Positions 6,814 through 15,589 of a stretch of DNA of 64,000 nt are shown here, piece by piece. Source of the DNA: an uncultured Prevotellaceae bacterium (lineage in GTDB: Bacteria; Bacteroidota; Bacteroidia; Bacteroidales; Bacteroidaceae). Positions within the stretch are counted from its first letter, which is position 1; each line of letters begins with the position of its first letter. The stretch lies in contig CADASP010000008.1 in assembly GCA_902790625.1 (NCBI GenBank), forward strand, positions 110,761-174,760, in the 5' to 3' direction. Below the pieces are notes generated by a model that was not told the DNA's origin, did not search any database, and worked only from the letters and a program-made list of their open reading frames with translations. The position numbers and the translations under genes are program-made.

Positions 6814-9800
6814 TTACAAGATGATTTTCTTTCCTTGACTGACATAAAGCCCCTTGGCACGAGCAGGATTGCCGACAGGCCGTCCACCCAGGTCGTAGAC
6901 GGGATGCCGCCCCTCCACATCCACTTGCATCTGCCCCACTGCTGTGGTCATGCTGATGTAGTCGGCCACGTTGGCGGCGAAGTTCACGTCGTAGATGTTG
7001 GCGCTGCTGCCCGTCTTTGCCGTGAGTCCAAAGATGGTGGCTCCCTCGCAGACACTGGGACGCTCATCGGCAAAGTTCTCATAGAGCCCACTGGCCGTCA
7101 TGTCCCATGCGATGACCTGCTGCTGCACGCCGTCGACGGTGACGGAGGTCGTCTCCGTCGGTTCCACCTCGGTGCCATGATTCGAGCCGTTGAGCCACCA
7201 CAGATAGCTGCTTCCAGATGTGGTGCGCAGGTTGTCGCCCCTGACGACGAGGTATTTCTGCTCTTTGTCGATGCGATAGTCCAGATTCTCATGCTTCAGC
7301 GAAAGGCACACGTTGTTGCGCCCTGACGCCCCTGTCACTTGGATGATGTTGCGGTCGATGTCGTAGTTGAGGTTGCTGGCCGCCACGCGGTTCTCGTCGC
7401 CAGTGGTCCAGTCGGTGCAACGAAAGTGATAGGCATGGTTGTCGTAGTTCTTCAGCAGTCGCACATAGTAAAGCCCTGGGCAGAGGGTGGACGGGGAGGC
7501 GGTGAGCCTCACCACAAATTGCTTCTTCCCCTTGGCCAGCGAGGCGGGGATGGGATACTCCACGTTGTAGAAGCCTCGGTCGTCGCTGCCCTTCACCCTG
7601 TCGGGGATGGTGATGTCGGCCAACTGCTCTCCGTCTACGGTGAGCGAGCCCTTGCGCCCCTTGTCGGCAGTGATGAAGCGGAGCATGATGCTCAAGTTCT
7701 CCTCGATGCCACTATTATTATATAATGTGTACTCGATGAAGCCGCCAGCCTTGGCATCGCGGTAGCGCTCACCGTTATATTCGCCCGTGGTACTGCCATT
7801 CGAGTAGCGCACGTTGTGCCCGGCTTCGCTCTGCTGCTCGCCCGTGGCCACGAAGTCGATAGTGCGGGCGTTGAGGGCTTCCTGCTCGGCTTCGCTCTGT
7901 GCCATCGAACTGTTGCGGTAGTTCTCTTCCGTCTGCTGATACCAGTAGCACATGTAGCGCTGATGGTGGATTTTGTAGAAAGGCACCAGCTTCAGCGATG
8001 TCCACTGATAGGTGTTGACACCCGTGCGGCTGGCATCGATGACGAAGCTCAGCTCGGTGCTGCGCAAGCGCTGGATGCGGCTGAGCACGTCGGCACGGCT
8101 GCCGATGAGCAGAGGAGCCTTCGTCAGGTTGAGCGAGCGACCACGAGCACCGGGTGAGTGGTCCATGCGCCCTTCGCCGCCATATTCGTTCTGCAGCTTC
8201 TCGTATGCCAGGTTCGAGTCGTCGCCATCGGCAAGTGCGGTGGTGGCGGCACCCAAAAGGATGGGGCCATACTTGAAGGCTATGTAGTCGGTGTAGTTGG
8301 GGCACTCCTCGTAGCGCAACTGCATGTCGAGCACGATGGTCATCTTGTCGCCCTTCTTCCATTTGCGGTTGATGCTCACATAGCTGGCCTTTCCCTGCTC
8401 CACGGCATGGTTCACGGCCACGCCGTTCACCTGCACTTGATACTCCTTGCCAGCCCATGCCGGATGACGCACGGCGATGGTGTAGGTGCCGGCTTTGCCC
8501 ACGGTGAGTTCGGTGATGCCAGTATTGGGGAACTGCGTCTCCTGGGTGACGGCGAAGTCGTCACTTACAAGCGAAGAGGGGACGAAGAGGTTGACGTAGA
8601 GGGTCTTCTTGCCGTCGTGGGTGTAGATGAAATGGCCATACTTGGAGTGGTTCTCCATTCCCGTTCCCACGCAGCACCACATGCCTTGGTTGGGCACGGA
8701 GTAGATGCGGTAGCCTTGGGGGCGCAGGGTGGTGAAGTAGACGTAGCCGCCCGTCTCAGGGTCTTGCGTACTCAGGATATGGTTCCACATCGTGCCTTCG
8801 TAGAAGTCGGCATACTGTGCGGCGGCCTGCAGGTCAGCAGTGGCGGTACAGTCGAAGAGTTCCTCCGAGAGCTTCAGCATGTTGTTCGAGTTGCAACTCT
8901 CGGGGCCGTCGGGCTGGTCGATGTAGCGGTTGGCATTGGCTGCACGGAGGAAATGCTCGTTCACCGAGTTGCCGCCGATGCATACGGTGCGGTTCTCGGC
9001 CACGTCCTGCCAGAAGTTCTTGGCGGCCACCATGTAGCGGGTGGCCGAGGGGTCTTGCTCTGCTATGCGAGCCATGCCTATATACTTGGGCACCTGTGTG
9101 TTGGCGTGCTTGCCGTCGAGGAAGGTGGTGTTCAGCGTCTGCATGCCGTCGAGCATGGCGCGATGGGTGTATTTCTTGGCCGCAGCAAGATACTTGGCAT
9201 CGCCGAAGAGCTGATAGGCATCGAGCAGCGACTCGTTCATGCCGCCGTGCTCACAGTTCAGCCAGTCCTGCATGTCGTTGTCGCTCACCTTGCTCACCAC
9301 GTTCACGGCCCAGTCGGCCATCTTGCGAAACAGCGTCTTGGCCTTCTCGCTGCCGCCATAGAGGTAGGCGTCGCGCAGTCCGGCCAGGATTTTATGCTGA
9401 ACGTAGAAGGGCACCCAGCCCCAGTTGCCGCGAATAGTGGCGGTGTTGCCCTGATAGAGGTCGCGCCACGACTGGTTGATGGGCTGTCCGCCGATGAAGC
9501 CATAGAGGCCACCCGTGTCCTGGTCGTACTGGCGCTGGCAGTCGTCCATCACCTGCAGCATATAGTCCAGGCGTTCCTTCAAGGGAGCCCGCATCGCCTC
9601 GTCGTGACAGGCGGCCCATGCCATGGCAAGGGCCGAGAGGTAGTGGCCGCCCACGTGGCCGCTCAGGTCGAAGCCCGCGTCGCCGCCCCAGTTGCGGAAG
9701 TTGGGGTGGCGTGTCTCCCACTGGTAGTAGGGCGACGACGTGTCGGTGGTCTTCGACAGACCGGCCTGGCGCACGAAGGGCGTCAGCAGCCGGTCGGTAT

Positions 9801-9969
9801 CATACTGCAGCAGATGCTGAATGTTTTTCTCCATCGCCGTCTTCATGGGGCCGTCGAGCAGCTCCACCTGCTCCAGGCCGAAGTGATGGGGGTAGAGTGC
9901 CGTCTGCGCTGTGGCCACAAAGGGAGCCACACATGCCAGCAGACAAGTCAAAAGGTGTTTTGCTTTCAT
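6814..9969 (-). CDS. GH127/GH146 beta-L-arabinofuranosidase with C-terminal sorting-like module
   Basis: The 1051-aa protein starts at MKAKHLL (9969), giving a clear signal peptide ending at ATAQ; the open frame extends further upstream but past the promoter. The catalytic (alpha/alpha)6 region shows WETRHPNFRNWGG, GESCNSNNML-like ESCNSNNML and the paired cysteines in MWCCVGTGMENH, which in GH127/146 enzymes bind zinc and supply the cysteine nucleophile. The NNML form is closer to GH146. A DUF4986-like beta domain follows near residue 600, then further beta domains, and the end reads YDLGGRPV...KGLYVSQGKKIIL, a C-terminal module shared with two other secreted proteins here. It likely removes beta-L-arabinofuranose from plant glycans. 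Confidence 0.9.
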   Translation of the reverse strand: MKAKHLLTCLLACVAPFVATAQTALYPHHFGLEQVELLDGPMKTAMEKNIQHLLQYDTDRLLTPFVRQAGLSKTTDTSSPYYQWETRHPNFRNWGGDAGFDLSGHVGGHYLSALAMAWAACHDEAMRAPLKERLDYMLQVMDDCQRQYDQDTGGLYGFIGGQPINQSWRDLYQGNTATIRGNWGWVPFYVQHKILAGLRDAYLYGGSEKAKTLFRKMADWAVNVVSKVSDNDMQDWLNCEHGGMNESLLDAYQLFGDAKYLAAAKKYTHRAMLDGMQTLNTTFLDGKHANTQVPKYIGMARIAEQDPSATRYMVAAKNFWQDVAENRTVCIGGNSVNEHFLRAANANRYIDQPDGPESCNSNNMLKLSEELFDCTATADLQAAAQYADFYEGTMWNHILSTQDPETGGYVYFTTLRPQGYRIYSVPNQGMWCCVGTGMENHSKYGHFIYTHDGKKTLYVNLFVPSSLVSDDFAVTQETQFPNTGITELTVGKAGTYTIAVRHPAWAGKEYQVQVNGVAVNHAVEQGKASYVSINRKWKKGDKMTIVLDMQLRYEECPNYTDYIAFKYGPILLGAATTALADGDDSNLAYEKLQNEYGGEGRMDHSPGARGRSLNLTKAPLLIGSRADVLSRIQRLRSTELSFVIDASRTGVNTYQWTSLKLVPFYKIHHQRYMCYWYQQTEENYRNSSMAQSEAEQEALNARTIDFVATGEQQSEAGHNVRYSNGSTTGEYNGERYRDAKAGGFIEYTLYNNSGIEENLSIMLRFITADKGRKGSLTVDGEQLADITIPDRVKGSDDRGFYNVEYPIPASLAKGKKQFVVRLTASPSTLCPGLYYVRLLKNYDNHAYHFRCTDWTTGDENRVAASNLNYDIDRNIIQVTGASGRNNVCLSLKHENLDYRIDKEQKYLVVRGDNLRTTSGSSYLWWLNGSNHGTEVEPTETTSVTVDGVQQQVIAWDMTASGLYENFADERPSVCEGATIFGLTAKTGSSANIYDVNFAANVADYISMTTAVGQMQVDVEGRHPVYDLGGRPVGNPARAKGLYVSQGKKIIL

Positions 9970-10011
9970 TGAATGATTGTGTTGATATTGTTTTGTCTTA
10001 CTTATAGGCTG

Positions 10012-10042
10012 CAAAATTACAAAAAAAACACGGAATGCCAAA
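10012..10042 (-). promoter_or_regulatory. Promoter of the GH127/146 operon
   Basis: On the minus strand TTTG is followed by exactly 19 bases and TAATTTTG, matching the Bacteroidetes consensus. It lies about 45 bases upstream of the ATG at 9969 and rules out the longer upstream reading of the gene. Confidence 0.8.
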
Positions 10043-10150
10043 GAGCCGTATGAGTTTTTTGCTACTTGCGCGGCTGAAATGAAGCGCACTGCCGACGAGA
10101 TGGTCGGCACACAGCGGCAGTGGGAACAGGTGGAAGGCGCCGCTGGCCGC

Positions 10151-11272
10151 TCATTCGGGCACAAAGAGGTCGGCCATGATGCGGTCGCTGACGAAGAGGC
10201 CCTCGCGGGTGAGCCGCAGCCGCTGGCTGCCATCATCGAGCATGAGCCAGCCACCATCCAGATAGCGGCGTGCTTGCCGCAGACAGTGGGCGCGATAGTG
10301 GGGCAACAGCTCCTCAAGGCCAATGCCCTCTCGGGTGCGCAGGGCGGTCATCACCGTCTCGTTGTAGAGGGTGTCGGCATCCAGCTCTTCTGCTTCTGCG
10401 GCAATGGTGCCATCCTCCACGCTGGTGATGTAGGCTTGCACATCAGCCACATTCCATTGCCGACGGTGGCCAAAGAACGAGTGGGCGCCAGCTCCGAGTC
10501 CGATGTAGGGCGTATGGTTCCAGTAGGCGCTGTTATGACGCGAGCGGCATCCGGGCAGGGCGAAGTTCGACAGCTCGTAGTGCTCGTAGCCCTGTGCCTC
10601 CAATCGATCTTTCAGGTCGTAATACATCTGTCGTTGCACCTCGTCGGACAGCTCCGCCACCCTGCCCTCTTCCACCATAGCATGCAAGGCGGTGCCCTCC
10701 TCTATCGTCAGCGCATAAGCCGAGAGATGCTCCACGCCCAACGACAAAGCCACGTCGATGTCGGCATGCCAGTCGTCCAGCGTCTGCCCTGGGAAGCCAT
10801 ACATCAAGTCGATGCTGATGTTGCCGATGCCCGCCTGTCGCAGCCTACGCACGGCCTGCCCCACCTGCTTCGAGGTGTGGCGCCGCCTGAGCCAGCGCAG
10901 TCGCTCGTCGCTGAAGGTCTGAGCACCCATGCTCACCCTGTTCACGGGCAGACGCTCCAGCACATCGGCCAGCTGAGGGGTGACATCGTCGGGATTGCAC
11001 TCGATGGTGACCTCGGCATCGGTGGCTATAGCGAAGGTATGATAAAGGCAACTGAAGAGCGAACGCAATTGTTCGCCCTCCAGTTGCGAGGGGGTCCCAC
11101 CGCCCAGATAGACGGTGTTGATGATGGCTGGGGTTGCCGTCGCCTGAAGCTGCATCTCGCGGCAGAGAGCCTCCACATATCTCTGGCGCAAGTCCAAAGC
11201 AGTGGTGGAGAAGAAGCCGCAGTAGATGCAACGGCTCTGGCAGAAGGGCACGTGCACGTAGATGCCGGCCAT
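10151..11272 (-). CDS. hemW: HemW-like radical SAM protein (heme chaperone family)
   Basis: This 373-aa protein has the radical SAM cluster CQSRCIYC (Cys11, Cys15, Cys18), GGGTPS in the SAM-binding region, and ECNPDD. In HemW-type proteins the residue after the third cluster cysteine differs from true HemN, and such proteins act as heme chaperones rather than coproporphyrinogen dehydrogenases; here the motif continues GFFS. Length fits the HemW branch. The gene starts three bases after proS ends, so it is the second gene of a proS-hemW operon. Confidence 0.85.
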   Translation of the reverse strand: MAGIYVHVPFCQSRCIYCGFFSTTALDLRQRYVEALCREMQLQATATPAIINTVYLGGGTPSQLEGEQLRSLFSCLYHTFAIATDAEVTIECNPDDVTPQLADVLERLPVNRVSMGAQTFSDERLRWLRRRHTSKQVGQAVRRLRQAGIGNISIDLMYGFPGQTLDDWHADIDVALSLGVEHLSAYALTIEEGTALHAMVEEGRVAELSDEVQRQMYYDLKDRLEAQGYEHYELSNFALPGCRSRHNSAYWNHTPYIGLGAGAHSFFGHRRQWNVADVQAYITSVEDGTIAAEAEELDADTLYNETVMTALRTREGIGLEELLPHYRAHCLRQARRYLDGGWLMLDDGSQRLRLTREGLFVSDRIMADLFVPE

Positions 11273-11275
11273 GGC

Positions 11276-12757
11276 TCAATAGCTGCGGGCGATGATGACG
11301 CGGGCCTTCGAGGGCTTGCCACTCACCATGTCGATGCCGGGGGTCTGCTCCACGCCGAAGGGCACGCAGCGGATGGTGGCCTGCGTCTCTTCCTTGATGC
11401 GGGCCTCGGTCTCGGCGGTGCCGTCCCAGTGGCAGAGGAAGAAGCCGCCATCCATGATGCGCTGCTTGAACTCCTCGTAGTTGTCGCACTCGTAGATATG
11501 CTCGTCGCGGTATTTCTTCGCCTTCTCAAAGATGTTCTTCTGGATGTCGTCGAGCAGGGCGGTCACATGTTCCACGATGCCCTCCAGTGGCAGCGTCTCC
11601 TTCTCCAAGGTGTCGCGGCGCATCAGCTCGATGGTGCCGTTCTCCAGGTCGCGGGCGCCGAGGACGAGGCGCACGGGCACGCCCTTCAGCTCGTAGTCGG
11701 CAAACTTGAAGCCCGGACGCTTGTTGTCGGCGTCGTCGAACTTCACGCTGATGCCCTTCTGGCGCAGTCCTTCGATGATGGGCTGCACCTCGCGGTTCAC
11801 AATCTCCATCTGCTCGGGCTTGGTGGCTATGGGGATGATGACCACCTGGATGGGGGCCAGACGCGGTGGCAGCACCAGGCCGTTGTCATCGCTGTGGGTC
11901 ATGATGAGTGCACCGATGAGTCGGGTGCTGACGCCCCATGAGGTGGCCCACACATACTCGGGCTTGTTCTCCTTATTAAGATAGGTGACATCGAAAGCCT
12001 TGGCGAAGTTCTGACCCAGGAAATGGCTGGTGCCGCTCTGCAGGGCTTTGCCGTCTTGCATCATGGCCTCGATGGTGTAGGTGTCGAGTGCGCCGGCGAA
12101 GCGCTCGGTCTCGCTCTTCACGCCCTGCACCACAGGCACGGCCATCCACTCTTCGGCAAACTTGGCATATACCTTCAGCATCTTCTGTGCCTCCTGCTCG
12201 GCCTCCTCGCGGGTGGCGTGGGCGGTGTGGCCCTCCTGCCACAGAAACTCCGAGGTGCGCAGGAACGGACGGGTGCGCATCTCCCAGCGCATCACGTTGC
12301 ACCACTGGTTGCACATCAGGGGCAGGTCGCGCCAGGAGTGAATCCAGTTCTTATAGGTGTTCCAGATGATGGTCTCGCTGGTGGGGCGGATGATGAGCTC
12401 CTCTTCCAACTTGGCGGCGGGGTCCACCACCACAGCGCTCTTGTCGTCGGTGGCCTTCAGGCGATAGTGGGTCACCACGGCGCACTCCTTGGCGAAGCCC
12501 TCCACGTGCTCGGCCTCGCGGCTGAGGAACGACTTCGGGATGAGCAGGGGGAAATAGGCGTTCTGCGCACCCGTCTCCTTGAACATGCGGTCCAGCTCGT
12601 GCTGCATCTTCTCCCAGATGGCGTAGCCATAGGGCTTGATGACCATACATCCGCGCACGGCCGACTGCTCGGCCAGATCGGCTTTCACCACCAGGTCGTT
12701 ATACCATTGGCTGTAATTATCAGCCCTTTTCGTCAAATCTTTCAGTTCTTTTGCCAT
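11276..12757 (-). CDS. proS: Prolyl-tRNA synthetase (ProS type 3)
   Basis: This class II synthetase (493 aa from MAKELKDLT) attaches proline to tRNA-Pro. It shows RPTSETIIW (motif 2 region), [11 protein letters not shown] and a C-terminal anticodon-binding and zinc-binding-like extension, the archaeal/eukaryotic-type architecture common in Bacteroidetes. I place the start at 12757 because the promoter element at 12789-12796 leaves the upstream in-frame ATG at 12799 outside the transcript. hemW follows. Confidence 0.95.
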   Translation of the reverse strand: MAKELKDLTKRADNYSQWYNDLVVKADLAEQSAVRGCMVIKPYGYAIWEKMQHELDRMFKETGAQNAYFPLLIPKSFLSREAEHVEGFAKECAVVTHYRLKATDDKSAVVVDPAAKLEEELIIRPTSETIIWNTYKNWIHSWRDLPLMCNQWCNVMRWEMRTRPFLRTSEFLWQEGHTAHATREEAEQEAQKMLKVYAKFAEEWMAVPVVQGVKSETERFAGALDTYTIEAMMQDGKALQSGTSHFLGQNFAKAFDVTYLNKENKPEYVWATSWGVSTRLIGALIMTHSDDNGLVLPPRLAPIQVVIIPIATKPEQMEIVNREVQPIIEGLRQKGISVKFDDADNKRPGFKFADYELKGVPVRLVLGARDLENGTIELMRRDTLEKETLPLEGIVEHVTALLDDIQKNIFEKAKKYRDEHIYECDNYEEFKQRIMDGGFFLCHWDGTAETEARIKEETQATIRCVPFGVEQTPGIDMVSGKPSKARVIIARSY

Positions 12758-12788
12758 GATTTTTATGCAATTTAGTTGAATTTGCGTG

Positions 12789-12796
12789 CAAAGGTA
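12789..12796 (-). promoter_or_regulatory. -7 promoter element of proS
   Basis: The minus strand reads TACCTTTG then CACG, about 32 bases before the proS ATG. Confidence 0.65.
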
Positions 12797-12803
12797 CAAC
12801 TTT

Positions 12804-12985
12804 TTGGGGAGTTAAAGGAGCCAACGGAGTTAAAGGGAGTTAAAGGGCGATAGATTTTGATAAGAGCATTTCATCAAGCAATAAAGGAAAGAATAACAAT
12901 AAAGGGCTACAGATTTGGCTCAGCAAGTAGTTTAATACGGGCTTGTAAACAAAAAAGTTTTGCCTTTTAACTCCTTTTAACTACG
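12804..12985. repeat. GGAGTTAAAGG repeat block with inverted partner
   Basis: At 12804-12850 there are three copies of GGAGTTAAAGG(G), the last followed by CGATAGATTT. At 12963-12980 the inverted form TTTTAACTCC is repeated twice. The same pattern with G for T and the same CGATAGATTT tail occurs near 34960-35120, so this is a dispersed repeat. It fills the gap between proS and ompA. Confidence 0.65.
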
Positions 12986-13013
12986 CCAACACCATTAACT
13001 CCCGCAAATATTG

Positions 13014-13021
13014 TATCTTTG
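13014..13021 (+). promoter_or_regulatory. -7 promoter element of the OmpA lipoprotein gene
   Basis: TATCTTTG at 13014-13021 lies about 50 bases before the start. A strong Shine-Dalgarno-like AAGGAG (about 13059-13064) precedes the ATG by eight bases, which is unusual in this window. Confidence 0.7.
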
Positions 13022-13072
13022 CAGCGTGAATTTACATGTTTAACAATTAACCAATAAAAAAAGGAGACTATT

Positions 13073-13774
13073 ATGAAGAAAATGAAAGCAATGGTTCTCA
13101 CGCTCTGCGCATGCATCGTGATGATGGGTTGTAACAACCTGGGTAAAGGAACTGCCATCGGCGCTGCCGGAGGTGCTCTGCTGGGCGCCATCGTTGGTAA
13201 GGTGGCTGGCAACACCGCTGTGGGTGCTGCCGTTGGTACTGCCGTCGGTGCTGGTGCCGGTGCACTCATTGGCAAGCACATGGACAAGGTGAAGGCTCAG
13301 GCCGAAGCCGTGCAGAACGCACAGGTGCAGTCGATTACCGACGCCAATGGCCTGCAGGCCGTTCAGGTGACCTTCGACAGCGGCATCCTCTTCCAGAGCG
13401 GAAAGGCTGTGCTGAACAACGCCGCCAAGACCTCTCTTACCCAGTTTGCCAACAACGTGCTGAAGGTGAACACCGACTGCGACGTGGCCATCCAGGGCTT
13501 CACCGACAACGCTCCCTTCAAGGGAAAGACCGCCGCTCAGAGCCAGCAGCTCAACCTCGAACTCTCGCAGCAGCGCGCACAGGCCGTGACGAGCTACCTG
13601 CTCTCGCAGGGCGTCAGCGCCAGCCAGATTCGCAGCACCACCGGTTTCGGCGAGGCTAACCCCGTGGCTGACAACAGCACCGCTGCCGGAAAGGCTCAGA
13701 ACCGCCGCGTGGAAGTGCTCCTCTATGCTTCGCAGGCTATGATCAACGCCGCCGAGCAGGGCACGCTGAGATAA
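13073..13774 (+). CDS. OmpA-family outer-membrane lipoprotein with glycine zipper
   Basis: The 233-aa protein has a signal peptide with lipobox MMGC (lipidated Cys20). It is followed by a long Gly/Ala zipper segment (about residues 28-67: GAAGGALLGAIVGKVAG and AVGTAVGAGAGALIG) that can insert into or span a membrane. Residues about 105-225 form an OmpA C-terminal peptidoglycan-binding domain, with FDSGILFQSGKAVL, GFTDNAPFKG, LSQQRAQAV and NRRVEVLLY. It probably anchors the outer membrane to the wall. It is monocistronic, with its own promoter, strong ribosome binding site and intrinsic terminator, which suggests high expression. Confidence 0.9.
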   Translation: MKKMKAMVLTLCACIVMMGCNNLGKGTAIGAAGGALLGAIVGKVAGNTAVGAAVGTAVGAGAGALIGKHMDKVKAQAEAVQNAQVQSITDANGLQAVQVTFDSGILFQSGKAVLNNAAKTSLTQFANNVLKVNTDCDVAIQGFTDNAPFKGKTAAQSQQLNLELSQQRAQAVTSYLLSQGVSASQIRSTTGFGEANPVADNSTAAGKAQNRRVEVLLYASQAMINAAEQGTLR

Positions 13775-13798
13775 TCCCTCATCGGAGCGAAACGTATC

Positions 13799-13840
13799 TC
13801 CCCCTTGTGAACTAGCTTTCACGAGGGGGATTTTTTTTTT
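13799..13840 (+). terminator. Intrinsic terminator after the OmpA lipoprotein gene
   Basis: A 13-base-pair stem (TCCCCCTTGTGAA with TTCACGAGGGGGA, one wobble pair) and six-base loop is followed by ten T residues. Confidence 0.92.
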
Positions 13841-13968
13841 GAACGGCGGTTGAAATCACATTCCCAGTACGCACTTCGTGCCGTCTCAGCCATATAGAAA
13901 CGCAAAAACGCGACAGGCAGAAAGACAATCGTTGCAACTTACAGAAATTTGGAGCGCTACTTTTTCCG

Positions 13969-14022
13969 AAAAGTCAACGCCTTTTCCCGAAAAGTCAACG
14001 CTTTTTTTTGAAAAGTCAACGC
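13969..14022. repeat. Tandem 21-bp repeat, three units of AAAAGTCAACGC
   Basis: AAAAGTCAACGC starts at 13969, 13990 and 14011, an exact 21-bp period. The complementary array (GGCGTTGACTTTTT) occurs four times at 55698-55774, and single palindromic copies sit inside both 492-bp repeats. Confidence 0.85.
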
Positions 14023-14031
14023 TCCCCCCAA

Positions 14032-14290
14032 CAACCTGCTACGATTGAAATGGCCTCTTGAAAGAAAACAGGAATAATACCTTCTCAAAGAACATCAAAG
14101 CCATTTGTAACAATTCTCCAATTCTCTAATTCTTGATATATATCTTCTCGCGTTAGTTTTATATGTTAAGAATTAGAGTCATTTGAGAATTCGTTGGCCA
14201 ACAAGCCGCATGGAATTCGTATAATTCGTTTAATTCGTTGTTAAATCCTCCATCACCGTCGCTTGATTCCTTTCAACTATAGCAGGTTGT
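14032..14290. repeat. Candidate small element with inverted-repeat ends
   Basis: CAACCTGCTACGATTGAAA at 14032-14050 is matched at 16 of 19 positions by the reverse complement of 14271-14289 (TTTCAACTATAGCAGGTTG). The interior is AT-rich and non-coding. It could be a MITE remnant or a long stem with a large loop. Confidence 0.45.
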
Positions 14291-14405
14291 CCGAAATCGA
14301 ATAATTGGGAAGGAAGAACTCTCCACCCAAGCATGTGTGGCGGGAAATATCTGCTGTTCCGAAAAAAACATGAAGTGAATATTTTTATATTCCGAAAATT
14401 ATCAT

Positions 14406-14413
14406 TACTTTTG
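14406..14413 (+). promoter_or_regulatory. -7 promoter element of the P-loop/CYTH gene
   Basis: TACTTTTG then GCATCC lies 22 bases before the ATG at 14436. An approximate TTTT stands at the -33 distance. Confidence 0.6.
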
Positions 14414-14435
14414 CATCCGAAATAACAACGACGCT

Positions 14436-15533
14436 ATGGACGACATCAAAAAAATAGTGCTCACGGGCGGTCCCTGCGCGGGCAAGACGACGGCTCTCGT
14501 CAGAATCATCGAGCATTTCTCGGGCCTGGGGTTCAAGGTGTTCACCATCCCCGAAGTGCCCACGCTGATGACCCAGGCGGGCATGAACTACCTGACGAAG
14601 AACCAGGCGTTCTTCTACGAGGGTGAGAAGGCGACGCTCGAACTGCAGCTGGCGCTCGAAGACAAGTTCCTCCGCATGGCACAGCAGTGCAAGAAGCCGT
14701 CGGTCATCGTGTGCGACCGAGGGGCCATGGACATCTCGGCATATATGACACCTGAGATGTGGGCCGACATCACACGCGCCGTGGGCACATCGACACCCGA
14801 GCTGCGCGAGCGCTACGATGCGGTGCTACACCTGGTGTCGGCAGCCGACGGAGCCGAGCAGTACTACACCACTGCCAACAATGCGCAGCGCTATGAGCAG
14901 ATGAACGAGGAGGGGCTGCGTGTGGCTCGCTCGCTCGACAAGAAGGTGATACACGCCTGGACGGGGCACCCCCACCTGCGCGTCATCAACAACCACGACG
15001 ACTTCGAGGCGAAGATGCATCGCGTGCTGAAAGAGATAAGCAGCGTGCTGGCATTGCCACAGCCCATCGTGGAGGAGAGGAAATACATCGTGAACGTGAC
15101 GGGACCGATGCCCGACGATGCCATAGAGAGCCAAATCACACAGACCTACCTGAAGGGCTATCCCGATGCCGAGGAGCGACTGCGCAAGCATTGCTGGGGG
15201 CAGAAGGTGGTGTATGTGCACACCACGAAGAAGAAAACGGCAGAGCACGAAGAGCTGGTGACGGAGAGACAAATCAACCAGCACCTCTACGAGATGATGC
15301 TGCCACTGGCCGACCCAGAGCGAAACACCATCGACAAGACACGCCACAGCTTCATCTGGCGAGGACAGTACTTCGAGGTGGACACCTATCACGCCCAGCT
15401 GCAGGGTCTGGTGATGCTCGAGACAAAGGGCATCGCCGAAGGCGAAAGCCTGAACCTGCCCCCGTTCCTCGAGATAGTAAAGGAAGTGACAGGATGCAAG
15501 GACTACTACAACTACAACCTCGCCCTGAAATGA
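14436..15533 (+). CDS. P-loop NTPase fused to CYTH-like domain
   Basis: The 365-aa protein has an N-terminal AAA_28-type nucleotide-binding domain with Walker A GGPCAGKTT (residues 11-19) and the acidic VCDRGAMD as a Walker B-like site. From about residue 212 it continues with EERKYIVNV, the typical opening of a CYTH/triphosphate tunnel domain, with basic and acidic strands (KVVYVHTTKKKT, RHSFIWRGQYFEVDTY). This order is like the eukaryotic TTD14 protein. CYTH domains bind or cleave triphosphorylated substrates or polyphosphate; the role here is unknown. It has its own promoter and precedes pheS with a 56-base gap. Confidence 0.8.
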   Translation: MDDIKKIVLTGGPCAGKTTALVRIIEHFSGLGFKVFTIPEVPTLMTQAGMNYLTKNQAFFYEGEKATLELQLALEDKFLRMAQQCKKPSVIVCDRGAMDISAYMTPEMWADITRAVGTSTPELRERYDAVLHLVSAADGAEQYYTTANNAQRYEQMNEEGLRVARSLDKKVIHAWTGHPHLRVINNHDDFEAKMHRVLKEISSVLALPQPIVEERKYIVNVTGPMPDDAIESQITQTYLKGYPDAEERLRKHCWGQKVVYVHTTKKKTAEHEELVTERQINQHLYEMMLPLADPERNTIDKTRHSFIWRGQYFEVDTYHAQLQGLVMLETKGIAEGESLNLPPFLEIVKEVTGCKDYYNYNLALK

Positions 15534-15589
15534 GGAGTTCGTCATCCCGTCATTCGTAATTCATCATTCGTAATTCGTAATTAAACATC

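Larger units (their letters stand above)
13841..14405. other. Gene-free stretch with repeats
   Basis: I see no credible gene here. It holds a three-unit array of a 21-bp repeat (13969-14022) and a 259-bp segment bounded by imperfect inverted repeats (14032-14290). The rest is AT-rich with short AATTCGT/AATTCT runs. Confidence 0.7.

Noticed and set aside
8158..9972. 604-aa open frame on the plus strand opposite the GH127/146 gene
   Set aside because: It is the antisense shadow of a gene with clear motifs and a promoter; its translation has no recognisable domain and is rich in Val, His and Gly, as expected from a GC-rich complement.
6814..10323. Longer 1169-aa reading of the GH127/146 gene
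   Set aside because: The extra N-terminus crosses the promoter at 10012-10042 and part of hemW, and lacks sense as protein; the signal peptide begins at 9969.
10079..11941. 620-aa open frame opposite hemW and proS
   Set aside because: It spans two well-supported genes and the gap between them, with no motif or start signal.
13969..14022. Tandem 21-bp units taken as a CRISPR array
   Set aside because: Only three units, no unique spacers of 30-40 bp, no Cas genes; the same holds for the array at 55698-55774.
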